The notes under the pieces: generated by a model
What the model was told of the DNA's origin: nothing
Databases searched by the model: none
The model's input: only the letters and a program-made list of their open reading frames with translations
In this document: positions 37,359 through 47,116 of the stretch, one piece after another
How the letters are laid out: the number at the start of each line of letters is the position of its first letter
Position numbering within the stretch: the stretch's first letter is position 1
Made by a program: the position numbers and the translations under genes
Assembly (NCBI RefSeq): GCF_001998885.1
Contig: NZ_CP019609.1
Coordinates: forward strand, 980,001 to 1,044,000
DNA: 64,000 nucleotides
DNA from: Vagococcus penaei
GTDB lineage: Bacteria > Bacillota > Bacilli > Lactobacillales > Vagococcaceae
Direction: 5' to 3'

Positions 37359-38360
37359 ATGTATGGCTGTTTATTTCGTCAACTGCGTAAAGACCGTGGC
37401 TTAACACTACAAGAAGTCGCCACTCAAACAATCAGTAGCGTCTCATTTATTAGTAAATTTGAAAAAGAGCAATCAGATATTAGTGTATCACGCTTAGTCC
37501 ATCTACTAGATGCTATCAATGTAACCGTCGAAGAATTTCTTTACTTGTATCACCAACAAGCTGAAAAACCGATTTTCAAACATCTAACGGCTTTACCAAG
37601 TTACATCTCTAGTTCTTTTTTCGAGAATCTCAATTGCATCTCAAAAATCAATGAAGAAACCATTGTCAGTCGCGATTTCACCTTAGGTATCCAAAAACTT
37701 GACGCCCTTGAACACAAACTAGATAAATCCACAAAAGCCCAAGAGTACACTCGAATTTATTTAGACATCATTCGTGAGGCACTACGCTTTAATCAACGTT
37801 GGACAGCTGAAAATGGTGACATTGAAACAAAAAAAATTGCTTTACAACTGATTCAAGAATTTCGTGAGAAAACTGGCCCAATTATTCATTATCTCCATTC
37901 TGTTGATAATTGGGGCCTCTTTGAAATCACCCTTTTTCGCTATTTCCAATTTACTTTTCCGCCAGATGATGTATCACACCTACTCCCAATCGCCGTTACC
38001 CGGACAAAAAAACAACAAGGGCTCGCTATGATGGATCAGTTAAAACTGGATTTGGTTTTTTCCTCATTTAGTGTCTTTATCAACTTTGATGACTTTATCC
38101 GAGCAAAAAACAGTCTCGATTTAGCTGAAAAGTTATTACGTGAGGAAAATGACTTTTTTAATAGTACCAAACTTAAATTTTACCAAGGTTGGTATCTACT
38201 AGCACAAAAAGATTTCCTAAATGGACAACTTTTATGTGAACAAGCTATTTCTATTTGCCATATTTTAAAGCAAAAAAAAGCCGAAGAAAATTATCGTCGG
38301 ATGTTAACTACGCTATTAAAAATGATTGATGAGACTAATTCTGTCTTCTTTTTCACTTAA
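37359..38360 (+). CDS. Rgg/GadR/MutR-family transcriptional regulator
   Basis: 333 residues. N-terminal XRE helix-turn-helix (LRKDRGLTLQEVATQTISSVSF then ISKFEKEQSDISVSRL) and a helical C-terminal domain of TPR-like repeats, the architecture of Rgg proteins, many of which sense short peptides. No short hydrophobic peptide gene was found next to it. Divergent from an MFS transporter and likely its regulator. GAGG lies upstream of the ATG. Confidence 0.85.
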   Translation: MYGCLFRQLRKDRGLTLQEVATQTISSVSFISKFEKEQSDISVSRLVHLLDAINVTVEEFLYLYHQQAEKPIFKHLTALPSYISSSFFENLNCISKINEETIVSRDFTLGIQKLDALEHKLDKSTKAQEYTRIYLDIIREALRFNQRWTAENGDIETKKIALQLIQEFREKTGPIIHYLHSVDNWGLFEITLFRYFQFTFPPDDVSHLLPIAVTRTKKQQGLAMMDQLKLDLVFSSFSVFINFDDFIRAKNSLDLAEKLLREENDFFNSTKLKFYQGWYLLAQKDFLNGQLLCEQAISICHILKQKKAEENYRRMLTTLLKMIDETNSVFFFT

Positions 38361-38362
38361 AA

Positions 38363-38399
38363 GAAAAAAGCTAAAAATCAGTGATTTTTAGCTTTTTAT
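38363..38399. terminator. Bidirectional terminator between rgg-like gene and deoC
   Basis: AAAAAGCTAAAAATC and GATTTTTAGCTTTTT form a 15-bp stem with a three-base loop, serving both convergent genes. Confidence 0.88.
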
Positions 38400-38407
38400 T
38401 AGATAAA

Positions 38408-39082
38408 TTAATACCCATTATCTTCAGTTACTTCTGTAGAACCAGTCACAATTTTTACGCCATCACTTGCGCCAATTCTTGATGCACCGGCTTGAATCAT
38501 TGCTTCCGCATCAGCCGTAGTTCTTACACCACCAGAAGCTTTGACTAAGGCTTTATCACCAACTGTTTCTTTCATTAACTTCACATCTTCAACCGTTGCA
38601 CCACCAGTTGAAAAACCTGTTGATGTCTTAACGAAATTCGCACCAGCTTCAACCGCTAACTCACACGCTTTAACAATTTCCTCTTTAGTTAACAAGGCGG
38701 TTTCAATAATCACTTTGACTAGCGTACCATTAGCAGCTGTAACAACCGCTTGAATATCGTCACGTACTACATCGTATTGACCAGCTTTCATTGCACCAAC
38801 GTTAATGACCATATCTACTTCGTCAGCACCATCTAAAATTGCTTGCTCAGTTTCAAAAGCCTTCACTTTTGATGAGTTAGCTCCTAAAGGAAAACCAATT
38901 ACCGTACAAATTTTTACGTCACTATCAGCTAATTCTTTTTTAGCAAATGGAATCCATACTGGATTGATGCAAACTGACCAAAAATGATAGTCTTTCGCTT
39001 CGTTAATTAAAGTTAAAATCTCTGCTTGCGTTGTATCCGCTTTTAATTTTGTATGGTCAATTGCTTGAGCTAAATGTGTCAT
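38408..39082 (-). CDS. deoC: Deoxyribose-phosphate aldolase
   Basis: 224 residues. Motifs [41 protein letters not shown] (catalytic Asp), [10 protein letters not shown] and [15 protein letters not shown] with the Schiff-base Lys, plus KASGGVRT. It splits 2-deoxyribose-5-phosphate into glyceraldehyde-3-phosphate and acetaldehyde for deoxynucleoside use. No other deo genes are adjacent. A good promoter precedes it and a SorC-family regulator lies upstream. Confidence 0.95.
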   Translation of the reverse strand: MTHLAQAIDHTKLKADTTQAEILTLINEAKDYHFWSVCINPVWIPFAKKELADSDVKICTVIGFPLGANSSKVKAFETEQAILDGADEVDMVINVGAMKAGQYDVVRDDIQAVVTAANGTLVKVIIETALLTKEEIVKACELAVEAGANFVKTSTGFSTGGATVEDVKLMKETVGDKALVKASGGVRTTADAEAMIQAGASRIGASDGVKIVTGSTEVTEDNGY

Positions 39083-39114
39083 GTGTCATACTCCCCTTTT
39101 GTTTTGATACTCAT

Positions 39115-39143
39115 AGTATACGACACTCTTGAACATATGTAAA
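39115..39143 (-). promoter_or_regulatory. deoC promoter
   Basis: Minus-strand TTTACA (39143-39138), 17-bp spacer, TATACT (39120-39115). GTTCA occurs in the spacer and again about 20 bp upstream, possible regulator half-sites. Confidence 0.65.
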
Positions 39144-39170
39144 ATAAAAAATGAACTTTATTTCATCGGA

Positions 39171-40103
39171 TTACATTTGGACTAATTGCTTAGCAGTCCA
39201 ATAATCAGTAATCAAGGTATTCGTGTACCCTCCAACTAAAGCGCCATTAATTGCCTCAACTTTATGCGCGCCACCAGCAACTAAAATCGATAAGCGTTTG
39301 GCTTTTAATTCAACTAAATCAATCCCAATTGTTCGTTGATTAATCTCTTCATCTGCAATTTGACCTTGACTCGTATAAAAACGTGAGCAAATATCACCTA
39401 CAGCAACACTCTGAATCCTTGCCTTTTCATTTGATGATAAATAACCTAACTGAAAGAGTAATGCTTCATCGCGTATAGTCCCAACTGTATAAAGAGCCAC
39501 CGTTGCTTGCTGTTGGAGTGACATGATATGTTGAATATGCCGATCTTGTTCGACAACACATTTTGCCTCTTTGTTATCAAAAATCACCGGTAATGGCAAA
39601 GGAATTCCCATTGTGTCATAGCATTCTGCAAACAATGCTAACGTCTCATGCGCATAAGTACTCGTTTTAGAATGTGTGATGCTCCCTTTCAACTGAACAA
39701 CCTGTATTCCTGTTATATGTTGAGCTGGCAGTTTTTTAGCGACTTCATAAATCGTTGTTCCCCAGCCAATGCCAATAATATCATTAGGCTGAATGGACTG
39801 TGAAAGAAAGCGCGCTGTTTCTGTACTGAGCTGCTCGATAATCAACTCATAATTTTCGCTTGGCGTTTGTGCAACGATAACATGATTGATACCGTATTTT
39901 TCCTTAATTCGACTTGCCAAAATCGTTGTATCATTAAATGGATCAGTGATTGTTATTTGCACAAAGCCTTGATCCTTTGCATGTTTTAAAAGTCTCGAAA
40001 CAGTTGGTCTTGAAATATTTAATTCATTAGCAATTTGTTGCTGACCATATTCGAGCTGATAATATAATTTTGCAACTTCCACACTTAATTGATCTTTTTC
40101 CAA
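39171..40103 (-). CDS. SorC/DeoR-type sugar-binding transcriptional regulator
   Basis: 310 residues. The N-terminus has a helix-turn-helix (YGQQQIANELNISRPTVSRLLKHA) and the rest is a SorC sugar-binding domain (GIGWGTTIYEVAKKLP; LVAGGAHKVEAINGAL). Bacillus DeoR, which controls deoxynucleoside genes, is of this family, and deoC is immediately downstream, so it may be the deo regulator. However, matching ATTTATTT-type dyads occur before its own gene and before the upstream acetoin reductase gene, suggesting that gene is at least a co-target. Confidence 0.82.
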   Translation of the reverse strand: MEKDQLSVEVAKLYYQLEYGQQQIANELNISRPTVSRLLKHAKDQGFVQITITDPFNDTTILASRIKEKYGINHVIVAQTPSENYELIIEQLSTETARFLSQSIQPNDIIGIGWGTTIYEVAKKLPAQHITGIQVVQLKGSITHSKTSTYAHETLALFAECYDTMGIPLPLPVIFDNKEAKCVVEQDRHIQHIMSLQQQATVALYTVGTIRDEALLFQLGYLSSNEKARIQSVAVGDICSRFYTSQGQIADEEINQRTIGIDLVELKAKRLSILVAGGAHKVEAINGALVGGYTNTLITDYWTAKQLVQM

Positions 40104-40136
40104 GTTAATTCACCTCGCTAAACTATCGATAAAAAA

Positions 40137-40174
40137 AATATGATTTATTTGTATTATAACAAATAAATCATATT
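40137..40174. promoter_or_regulatory. Large perfect palindrome upstream of sorC-like gene
   Basis: AATATGATTTATTTG, eight-base spacer, CAAATAAATCATATT. The spacer contains TATAAT on the minus strand, so a protein bound here would cover the promoter of the regulator: probable autoregulatory operator. No GC-rich stem, so not a convincing terminator for the upstream gene. Confidence 0.6.
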
Positions 40175-40199
40175 CTTTATCATATATCTAACTACTATA

Positions 40200-40985
<786 letters not shown>

Positions 40986-41034
40986 TCATTCCTCCTAGAC
41001 AGTCTGATTGTGCTTTTTGTAACAATACAATCAT

Positions 41035-41101
41035 AACACCAGATTAAAATAACTACAATAATTTATTTAAAAATAAATAACTGATTTTATTTTTAAATAA
41101 A
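41035..41101 (-). promoter_or_regulatory. budC-like promoter with two tandem palindromes
   Basis: ATTTATTT-AA-AAATAAAT (41061-41078) and TTTATTT-TT-AAATAAA (41086-41101) are perfect dyads 24 bp apart, about two helical turns. On the minus strand a TTGTAG / 17 bp / TATGAT promoter follows directly downstream. The half-sites resemble the ATTTATTTG arms of the palindrome before the sorC-like gene. Confidence 0.55.
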
Positions 41102-41210
41102 CAATAAAACCAAATTAAGAATATCATTAACATATGTTATATATATTTTATATAACCAAATGATTTATTAAAAAAATTATATCCATTTATCAATAATAAC
41201 ATTTAAAAAA

Positions 41211-41987
41211 TCAAAAAAGTCGCCAAGCATTGTAGATGTTAAGAGCCATCACTAATAAAATAACCACTTGATAAATTTGATTTACACGTTGGTTACTTAC
41301 TTTTTTACTAATTAATGCCCCAAGGTAGCCACCAACAATTGCTGCAGGAATAATATACCATAACATAGTCATATCTATTCCTATCCATTTTTTAGATAAG
41401 AAAATTGTGATAACTTTTGCTGCTTGAGAAAATAAAATAATAATAATTGAATAGACGGTTGCCGCCTTGATCGGCAAATTAAATAAGAGCATCAACAACG
41501 CTACGTTGATTGGTCCGCCACCAATCCCTAATAAACTAGCTAAAAAACCTAATAAAAAGCCTGTTGCTATTTTTATAATTCCAGATTGGTAATTATATCG
41601 ACGACGTTCACCACGACTGTACCAATAAGCAAATAGCAATGTCAGTAACGTTAAGATAATTTGCGTTAGTTGAACAACCATTCCATCGGGAAACTGTTTA
41701 AGTAGGGCATTAAACGCTGTAGTGCCAATAACTCCACCGATGACTGATCCAACAGATAACTGCCCCGCACTTGTCCAATTAACAGATATTCCATTTTTAA
41801 TTTGTTTACTCGTTGAGACAACAGACATTGTCAAAACGGCTACCGTTGAATAAAATGAAATTTCGGCAATACTATGAAAACCAATAAAATCAAGTACAGG
41901 TTTAATGATGACTCCTCCCCCCATACCAGATACAGCACCGACTGAATTAGCTAAAATAATGACTAAAATATATAAGATACCTATCAC
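41211..41987 (-). CDS. TauE/SafE-family membrane permease
   Basis: 258 residues, about eight helices; GAVSGMGGGVIIKPVLDFIG and GFLASLLGIGGGPINVALLM are the two duplicated TauE/SafE signatures. These proteins export or import sulfite, sulfoacetate or other small organosulfur/anionic compounds. Starts with GTG after GGAGATAAGTGTA. Substrate and regulation unknown; it stands alone. Confidence 0.82.
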   Translation of the reverse strand: MIGILYILVIILANSVGAVSGMGGGVIIKPVLDFIGFHSIAEISFYSTVAVLTMSVVSTSKQIKNGISVNWTSAGQLSVGSVIGGVIGTTAFNALLKQFPDGMVVQLTQIILTLLTLLFAYWYSRGERRRYNYQSGIIKIATGFLLGFLASLLGIGGGPINVALLMLLFNLPIKAATVYSIIIILFSQAAKVITIFLSKKWIGIDMTMLWYIIPAAIVGGYLGALISKKVSNQRVNQIYQVVILLVMALNIYNAWRLF

Positions 41988-42194
41988 TACACTTATCTCC
42001 TTTTCTTAATGAGCTTTACATCTATCATAACAAAGTTGTTCACTGACTGACCATCGATTATTGCAAGATTAGATTTATAGTCACAAGACTATTAAGAATT
42101 AGTGCCTATTCATTTTAAAACGTTTTCTTTTTTTGCTATAATAATGATAAGAGGTACTCAACTGTTAACCTATTATGAAAGAAGCTGATGTTCC

Positions 42195-42596
42195 ATGAAT
42201 ACACTGATTCGTCAAAATTTAGCTTATATTTATACATTATTGTATATCATATTAATTTTTCTTTTAGGTTTACCGCTAATTTTTGCTTCTAATCTCACTA
42301 TTCAATTGATAGTTGGTAGCCTAATGCTGATTGCTTCAGTTTGGATTCATTGGACAACTAAGAAACGCTTTTACTTTGAAGATGCCTTAAATTATTACAC
42401 AAAGACGTTCCGCCTATCACCACTTGATTTAGCTACTCTAAGTGGGCTATCTATTGAAGAATTCAGCTATAGTTCACCTTGCAGTTATGCGATTGAATTA
42501 AATAAAATGCCGCTAACTATTAAGAAACTCAATAAAATTCTAATTCCTTTAGAAAAAACATATGGGAAAATGCCTCCAAAACCAAAAGCACGTTAA
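42195..42596 (+). CDS. Small two-helix membrane protein, unknown
   Basis: 133 residues: two hydrophobic helices (about residues 10-35 and 38-52) and a cytoplasmic tail of about 75 residues. Not recognised. A TATAAT box near 42138 and an AAAACGTTTTC dyad at 42117-42127, which loosely resembles a CcpA cre site, lie upstream. GAAAGAAG serves as a moderate ribosome site. The ORF length and upstream signals support a real gene. Confidence 0.6.
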   Translation: MNTLIRQNLAYIYTLLYIILIFLLGLPLIFASNLTIQLIVGSLMLIASVWIHWTTKKRFYFEDALNYYTKTFRLSPLDLATLSGLSIEEFSYSSPCSYAIELNKMPLTIKKLNKILIPLEKTYGKMPPKPKAR

Positions 42597-42692
42597 CAAT
42601 TTCCTTTGATTCCTTAACAAAAAAATAAATAACTTTATTTATCAATTTATGTGCTTTTTTTAAATTGGTATAGATGTTTAATTGATATTAAA

Positions 42693-42843
42693 CAAAAAAA
42701 TAGAGAAACTTTTTTATAGGCGGGGGAGCCTATAAAGAGTTTCTCCAATCCTTGGGAAGGGGGTTCGATAATATTGTTTAAAAAATGCATGGCATACACT
42801 TTTTAACTGATTAGAATCGAAAAAAGATATTAACATATCTTAT
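42693..42843 (-). ncRNA. Candidate small RNA (orphan promoter and terminator)
   Basis: A consensus minus-strand promoter, TTGACA (42878-42873), 17-bp spacer, TATTAT (42855-42850), is followed 100 bases later by a strong terminator: GAGAAACTCTTTATAGGC pairs with GCCTATAAAAAAGTTTCTC, then TATTTTTTTG. The transcript would be about 150 nt. C-rich single-stranded runs (CCCCCTTCCC before the stem, CCCCC in the loop) could pair with Shine-Dalgarno sequences. A 40-codon ORF (42836-42714) lies inside but has no ribosome site and runs into the terminator stem. Confidence 0.6.
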
Positions 42844-42893
42844 AGTTACATAATAAAGCTAAGTTTTTGAATTGTCAAACGCTTATTATGATA

Positions 42894-43043
42894 CCATTAT
42901 TTTTAAAACAATCTGTCTAACCTTTGTTGTTATTAAATAATCGCAACACATTTAACTAACCAAAATTTCTTGCTCAATTTAACTACTTTTAGAAAGAAAC
43001 CAACAATCACATTAGTCGTTTTCAAGTTAAAAGGTCAAGTTGA
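42894..43043. other. Gap between small gene and sRNA promoter
   Basis: AT-rich, no gene seen; holds the 3' end of the 61-residue gene transcript and no clear hairpin. Confidence 0.5.
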
Positions 43044-43229
43044 TTAACCCATGATATTGTCATTTTCCATAACAGACTCAATTGTTTGTGCATAATGGTC
43101 CATACTCGTATGATACGTATCCATAGAATGTGTATTGTCTTCAATATTATCGAGTTTTTCACTAACTTCTTCCAGTTTACTTAACATCATTTCTAACACT
43201 TCAACAATTTGGTGTTCTTCTGCACTCAT
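43044..43229 (-). CDS. Small acidic coiled-coil protein, unknown
   Basis: 61 residues with a strong AAAGGAGAGG ribosome site. VLEMMLSKLEEVSEKLDNIEDNTHSMD is heptad-like, so a short coiled coil is likely; acidic overall, no membrane segment. Lies 57 nt after the MFS transporter gene and is probably co-transcribed. Family not recognised. Confidence 0.65.
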   Translation of the reverse strand: MSAEEHQIVEVLEMMLSKLEEVSEKLDNIEDNTHSMDTYHTSMDHYAQTIESVMENDNIMG

Positions 43230-43286
43230 TTATAACCTCTCCTTTAATTATTTACTATTCATTGCTTTCATACGCTAGTAGTATGT

Positions 43287-44504
43287 CTATTTTGTTACAT
43301 CCACTTGAATATCAACAACTTGGCGTTTTGCTGGTTTTGGATGATAAAAAAGACCATATAGTACTGCACAAATAATTGGAATGACTCCAGCAACAATATA
43401 AATACCTTTAAACGACATAAATTGGTGTAATTCTCCTAAAGCATATGGTCCAACACCAAGACCTAAATCCAAACCAATAAAGTAAGTCGATAATGCCACG
43501 CCAATTCGTTTCGTTTCACAAGTTTTCAAACATACAGCTTGGCCATTTGACATAAATGTTCCATAACCTAAACCAATAAAGGCACCGGCAAGTAATAATT
43601 CCCATGAAGCATTCGTAAAACTTAATAGTAGTAAGCCTAGAGTTAAAAAGACATAGCTAGGATACATTACATAATTTTCACCTTTCACGTCAAAAATACG
43701 ACCTGCTGTTGGGCGTGTTGCAGTAACAACTAAGGCATAGACTACAAAGAAATAAGAGCTTACTTTAACTAAATCAAGTTCTTGGGCATAAGTTGCTAAA
43801 AATGATAAAACACTTGAATATGCTAAGCCCATTAGAAACGCGATAAATGAAATAAAACCAACTTTCTTTTCAATAAAGCTATCTAAACTCCAGCTTTTTA
43901 ATTCGGCACGATGTTCAGCTGACAATGTAATGTTTTTCACTGGGAAAATAAAGCAAGCAACTGTTGTGATAGCAATTAAAATAATTGATACCATGGCAAT
44001 TGTATAAAAATTCGTTGTTGCTAATAAAATCATCCCGATAAACGGTCCAATTGCAGCAGCTAAACTAGTACTTAACCCATAATAATTAATACCTTCACCG
44101 TGTTTTGAAGCAGGAATGTACGCTGTAACGATTGCATTCGTTGCTGTCGATACCGTTCCATAAGCAAATCCATTTAAAAAACGAATAGTAAATAAGATTG
44201 CAATGCTCGGCATATATAAGTAAGCCATTGTTGTTAAGAGATAAAAAATAGCTCCATAACGTAATACTGCTTTACGTCCAACTAATTCAAGCCATTTACC
44301 CATAAATAAGCGCGCTAAGAGTGTCCCAATAATATAAATTCCTGAAGCTAAACCAGCCTGACTAGTTGTTGCTCCTAATTGATCTGTGGCAATCACTGCA
44401 ATAATAACCATCAATAAATAATAAACTAAATAAACCACAAAATTAATTAATGTAATACTGATAAATCCTTTATTAAATAATTTATCAACCGACTGTTCCT
44501 TCAT
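43287..44504 (-). CDS. Major facilitator superfamily transporter beside a PrfA-like regulator
   Basis: 405 residues, twelve helices. LLARLFMGKWLELVGRKAVLRYG is the MFS loop 2-3 motif and FLNGFAYGTVSTATNAIVTAYIP the helix 4-5 region, resembling YfmO/staphylopine-type exporters. It is divergent from a Crp/Fnr-family regulator with a PrfA-box-like site in the 300 bp between, so it may be under that regulator. Substrate unknown. Confidence 0.8.
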   Translation of the reverse strand: MKEQSVDKLFNKGFISITLINFVVYLVYYLLMVIIAVIATDQLGATTSQAGLASGIYIIGTLLARLFMGKWLELVGRKAVLRYGAIFYLLTTMAYLYMPSIAILFTIRFLNGFAYGTVSTATNAIVTAYIPASKHGEGINYYGLSTSLAAAIGPFIGMILLATTNFYTIAMVSIILIAITTVACFIFPVKNITLSAEHRAELKSWSLDSFIEKKVGFISFIAFLMGLAYSSVLSFLATYAQELDLVKVSSYFFVVYALVVTATRPTAGRIFDVKGENYVMYPSYVFLTLGLLLLSFTNASWELLLAGAFIGLGYGTFMSNGQAVCLKTCETKRIGVALSTYFIGLDLGLGVGPYALGELHQFMSFKGIYIVAGVIPIICAVLYGLFYHPKPAKRQVVDIQVDVTK

Positions 44505-44694
44505 TTTATTCTTCCTTTCAAAATCACTTGACCGACAAAACCACCATTTTTATATTATCTTTTATCTAAGCTATTCCACCTTTTCATCATTTTCTGAAAA
44601 CTTTTATCTGTTACACTATAGCTTATTTCAACGCAAAAAAAATACCATTTTGTTAAATAAAAAATGGTATGACATTTTAATAAAATATTTAATA

Positions 44695-44708
44695 TTAACA
44701 AATGTTAT
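44695..44708. promoter_or_regulatory. PrfA-box-like site
   Basis: TTAACA-AA-TGTTAT matches the Listeria PrfA box (TTAACANNTGTTAA) at 13 of 14 positions. It lies between the MFS gene and the Crp/Fnr-family gene. A separate hairpin (ATACCATTTT/AAAATGGTAT, about 44642-44670) lies closer to the MFS gene. Confidence 0.5.
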
Positions 44709-44809
44709 TGCTTTTCGCTTAATTGTTTTATTTAATATAGCTATGAAGTTAATTGATTTCACAAATGAAAAATTCTTGAAAAAATGAAAAGTAAAAAAGA
44801 GGGGTAAAA

Positions 44810-45466
44810 ATGAAGCGTTCCGTTCTACAAGATTATCTAGACCAACACTCATTTCCAGTCATTGTTAAGAAAAAGAAAAGCTACTTAACTTACGAAGGTT
44901 TGCGTGACTGTCACGCCTACGTTTTAAAAAGTGGTATCATCAAAACAAGCATTATTTCGCATGACGGACGTGAATTTAATTTACGTTATATTAATAACTT
45001 AGAGATTGTCTCACTTTTACGTGATGAGTATTCTCAATTTACCGATGCACCTTTCAATATTCGAATTGAATCGGAGACAGCTGAATTATATAAAATTGAT
45101 CGCGTTCAATTTTGGAAAGATATTAATGAAGACAATGGTTTACAGATGTACGTCAAAGATTATTACCGTGTGCGTTTATTAAATTCAATAAAGAAAATGC
45201 AACAAATGCTAATGAATGGAAAATTTGGTGCTGTATGTACTCAAATTTATGAACTGTATGAACTATTCGGTGTTCCTTTTGATGGTGGCTATTTAATTGA
45301 TTTTATGATTACTAATGAAGAAATTGCCCATTTTTGTGGCATTACCTCCGCTAGCAGTGTCAATCGAATGCTACAACAATTAAAAGATAACCATATCATC
45401 GAAATTTATGATCGTAAAATTTTAATTCGTGACCTAGATGCTATTAAAGACAACGTCATTATGTAA
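44810..45466 (+). CDS. Crp/Fnr-family regulator, PrfA-like
   Basis: 218 residues: N-terminal cyclic-nucleotide-binding-like beta roll (about 20-115), a linker helix and a winged helix at the C-terminus, EEIAHFCGITSASSVNRMLQQ. The helix GITSASSVNRMLQQLK resembles the PrfA recognition helix as I recall it. No Cys cluster for an iron-sulfur centre, so not a classical Fnr. A PrfA-box-like site lies about 100 bp upstream. Ligand and targets unknown. Starts after AGAGGGG. Confidence 0.82.
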   Translation: MKRSVLQDYLDQHSFPVIVKKKKSYLTYEGLRDCHAYVLKSGIIKTSIISHDGREFNLRYINNLEIVSLLRDEYSQFTDAPFNIRIESETAELYKIDRVQFWKDINEDNGLQMYVKDYYRVRLLNSIKKMQQMLMNGKFGAVCTQIYELYELFGVPFDGGYLIDFMITNEEIAHFCGITSASSVNRMLQQLKDNHIIEIYDRKILIRDLDAIKDNVIM

Positions 45467-45506
45467 AAAAAGACAGCTACTTTTTAACCAAAGTAGTTGT
45501 CTTTTT
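45466..45506. terminator. Bidirectional terminator between crp-like gene and corA
   Basis: AAAAAGACAGCTACTTT and AAAGTAGTTGTCTTTTT form a stem with one wobble pair and T/A runs on both sides. Confidence 0.85.
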
Positions 45507-46413
45507 AAAATCGTTTGATTCGCCGAATTATCAACACAAGGAAGAAAATCAGAATCAACGATAAAATAATCAAAATGAGCCAATCATATGGTTTACCAAA
45601 TGTTGGTAACGTAATATTCATCCCGTAAAAACCGGTAATAACCGTAGGAATCGCTAAAGCTAACGACCAAACTGTTAAAATCCCCATCGTATCATTTAAA
45701 TTATTATTCATAATACTATCAAAAATCTGGGTGATTTTATCTACCACCTCAGACTCTAATTGTACCATATGCTTCAACTGATTAGCTTCAATAATGACAT
45801 CTTCAAGCTGTTCTCTTTCCGTGTCTTTTAAATTCTGACCAACTGGAGACTCTAAAAAATCAGTCATCGCATCAAGATTACTTTTCGCTGCGTTATTAAA
45901 ATAAGTTAATGTTTGTTGGAGATATGACAAATCAAGTAAGTTTTTATTGGTCATATGCTTTGGCAGTAGCTCATCTAAGCGATGACGCTCTTTGATAAGC
46001 GTTTTGACTGTGGTCATAAAACCGGCAAATAATCCGTATAAACTAGTCAATAAAAAATTATTAACTGTCATCTCTTGCTTACTCCAAGTTCGCATTTTCT
46101 CAAATTCTTGATTGACGACTACCGACTCCAAAGTATTAAAAGTTACAATACGATTTCCTTTAATTAAAAAGCTGACAGGTCTTGTCGTGTAACGAAGTGG
46201 TGAGTCTAATTGGATAGGCATATGCATAATTAATAATTTAAACCCAGTAATTTCATCATTATCGAAGCTGCTCTGCTCATAAATATCGGTAACATAGTTA
46301 ATGATTTCTGGCGGAATTTGGTACATGCCTTGTAATGTTTTTTTCTCACTATCGCTTAAACTACGTGTTTCTACCCAGCGAACTTTTTGCTCCATGTTGT
46401 GCTCTAATATCAT
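45505..46413 (-). CDS. corA: CorA-family magnesium/divalent metal transporter
   Basis: 302 residues from MILEHNMEQKVRW; GGAGGG is six bases before this ATG, inside a longer frame. A large cytoplasmic domain is followed by two C-terminal helices with the signature YGMNITLP between them. CorA pentamers move Mg2+ or other divalent ions. The gene is monocistronic; subfamily and metal preference are not certain. Confidence 0.88.
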   Translation of the reverse strand: MILEHNMEQKVRWVETRSLSDSEKKTLQGMYQIPPEIINYVTDIYEQSSFDNDEITGFKLLIMHMPIQLDSPLRYTTRPVSFLIKGNRIVTFNTLESVVVNQEFEKMRTWSKQEMTVNNFLLTSLYGLFAGFMTTVKTLIKERHRLDELLPKHMTNKNLLDLSYLQQTLTYFNNAAKSNLDAMTDFLESPVGQNLKDTEREQLEDVIIEANQLKHMVQLESEVVDKITQIFDSIMNNNLNDTMGILTVWSLALAIPTVITGFYGMNITLPTFGKPYDWLILIILSLILIFFLVLIIRRIKRF

Positions 46414-46516
46414 CCAACACCCTCCACTTTTCATTACACCATTGTACTATGTTTAAAAACTTTAACTGATGATGTTGCCGAAAATTTTAATTTCTCATGA
46501 TAACAACGAACCCAAC

Positions 46517-47044
46517 TTAACAACTAGGTGATAAATCTAATCGTTGAGCCCACAGTGGTTTTTTCAACTTCAAAAGATGAGGTGAACGTGCCCAATAATC
46601 TAGAACTGCTGCCACACATAAACAAAGTTCTGTGTGTTCCTCATTTTCTATAGCTATTCGATAAAAATTGCCTTTTGTTAACACTACTTTATCTACAGTC
46701 ATAATTAATTTATTTAAATAATAAACTTTATATTGACTCTGTTGGCTTCCGACAATTAGCCAACGTAATCCTCGAACAATATAAACATCTTTCGGAAAAC
46801 GTAATACGCGACTCATGTAACCAACTAATTGATGGTTTTCAAACAAATCAAATTGTTGGATTAGGGAAAAACTTTTTTGTTTCACGCTCGCAAGTATCGT
46901 ACCATTCAAATGATAAATACTTAACGAATCGCCTTTCACTCCCCAACGACCAACCATCAAATAACGAATTTTTTGTTGTTCGTCAGTGACGACCGTACGT
47001 ACGTTAGCGGATAAAATGTCTTGATGTATGTAAAATGTTGTCAT
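46517..47044 (-). CDS. LURP-one-related (YxjI-like, tubby-fold) protein
   Basis: 175 residues. Repeating beta strands such as KIRYLMVGRWGVKGDSLSIYHLNG and FLFENH... VGYMSRVLRF, with a single hydrophobic central helix at the end, are the LURP-one/tubby pattern. YxjI-type proteins are of unknown function, perhaps membrane-associated. No operon partner. Assignment rests on pattern, so moderate. Confidence 0.65.
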   Translation of the reverse strand: MTTFYIHQDILSANVRTVVTDEQQKIRYLMVGRWGVKGDSLSIYHLNGTILASVKQKSFSLIQQFDLFENHQLVGYMSRVLRFPKDVYIVRGLRWLIVGSQQSQYKVYYLNKLIMTVDKVVLTKGNFYRIAIENEEHTELCLCVAAVLDYWARSPHLLKLKKPLWAQRLDLSPSC

Positions 47045-47116
47045 GTTCTCAACTTCCTTTACAACAATCCTCCTATGTATCTTACCGACTAATGATTTTC
47101 CTTAAAGTTAACCGTT

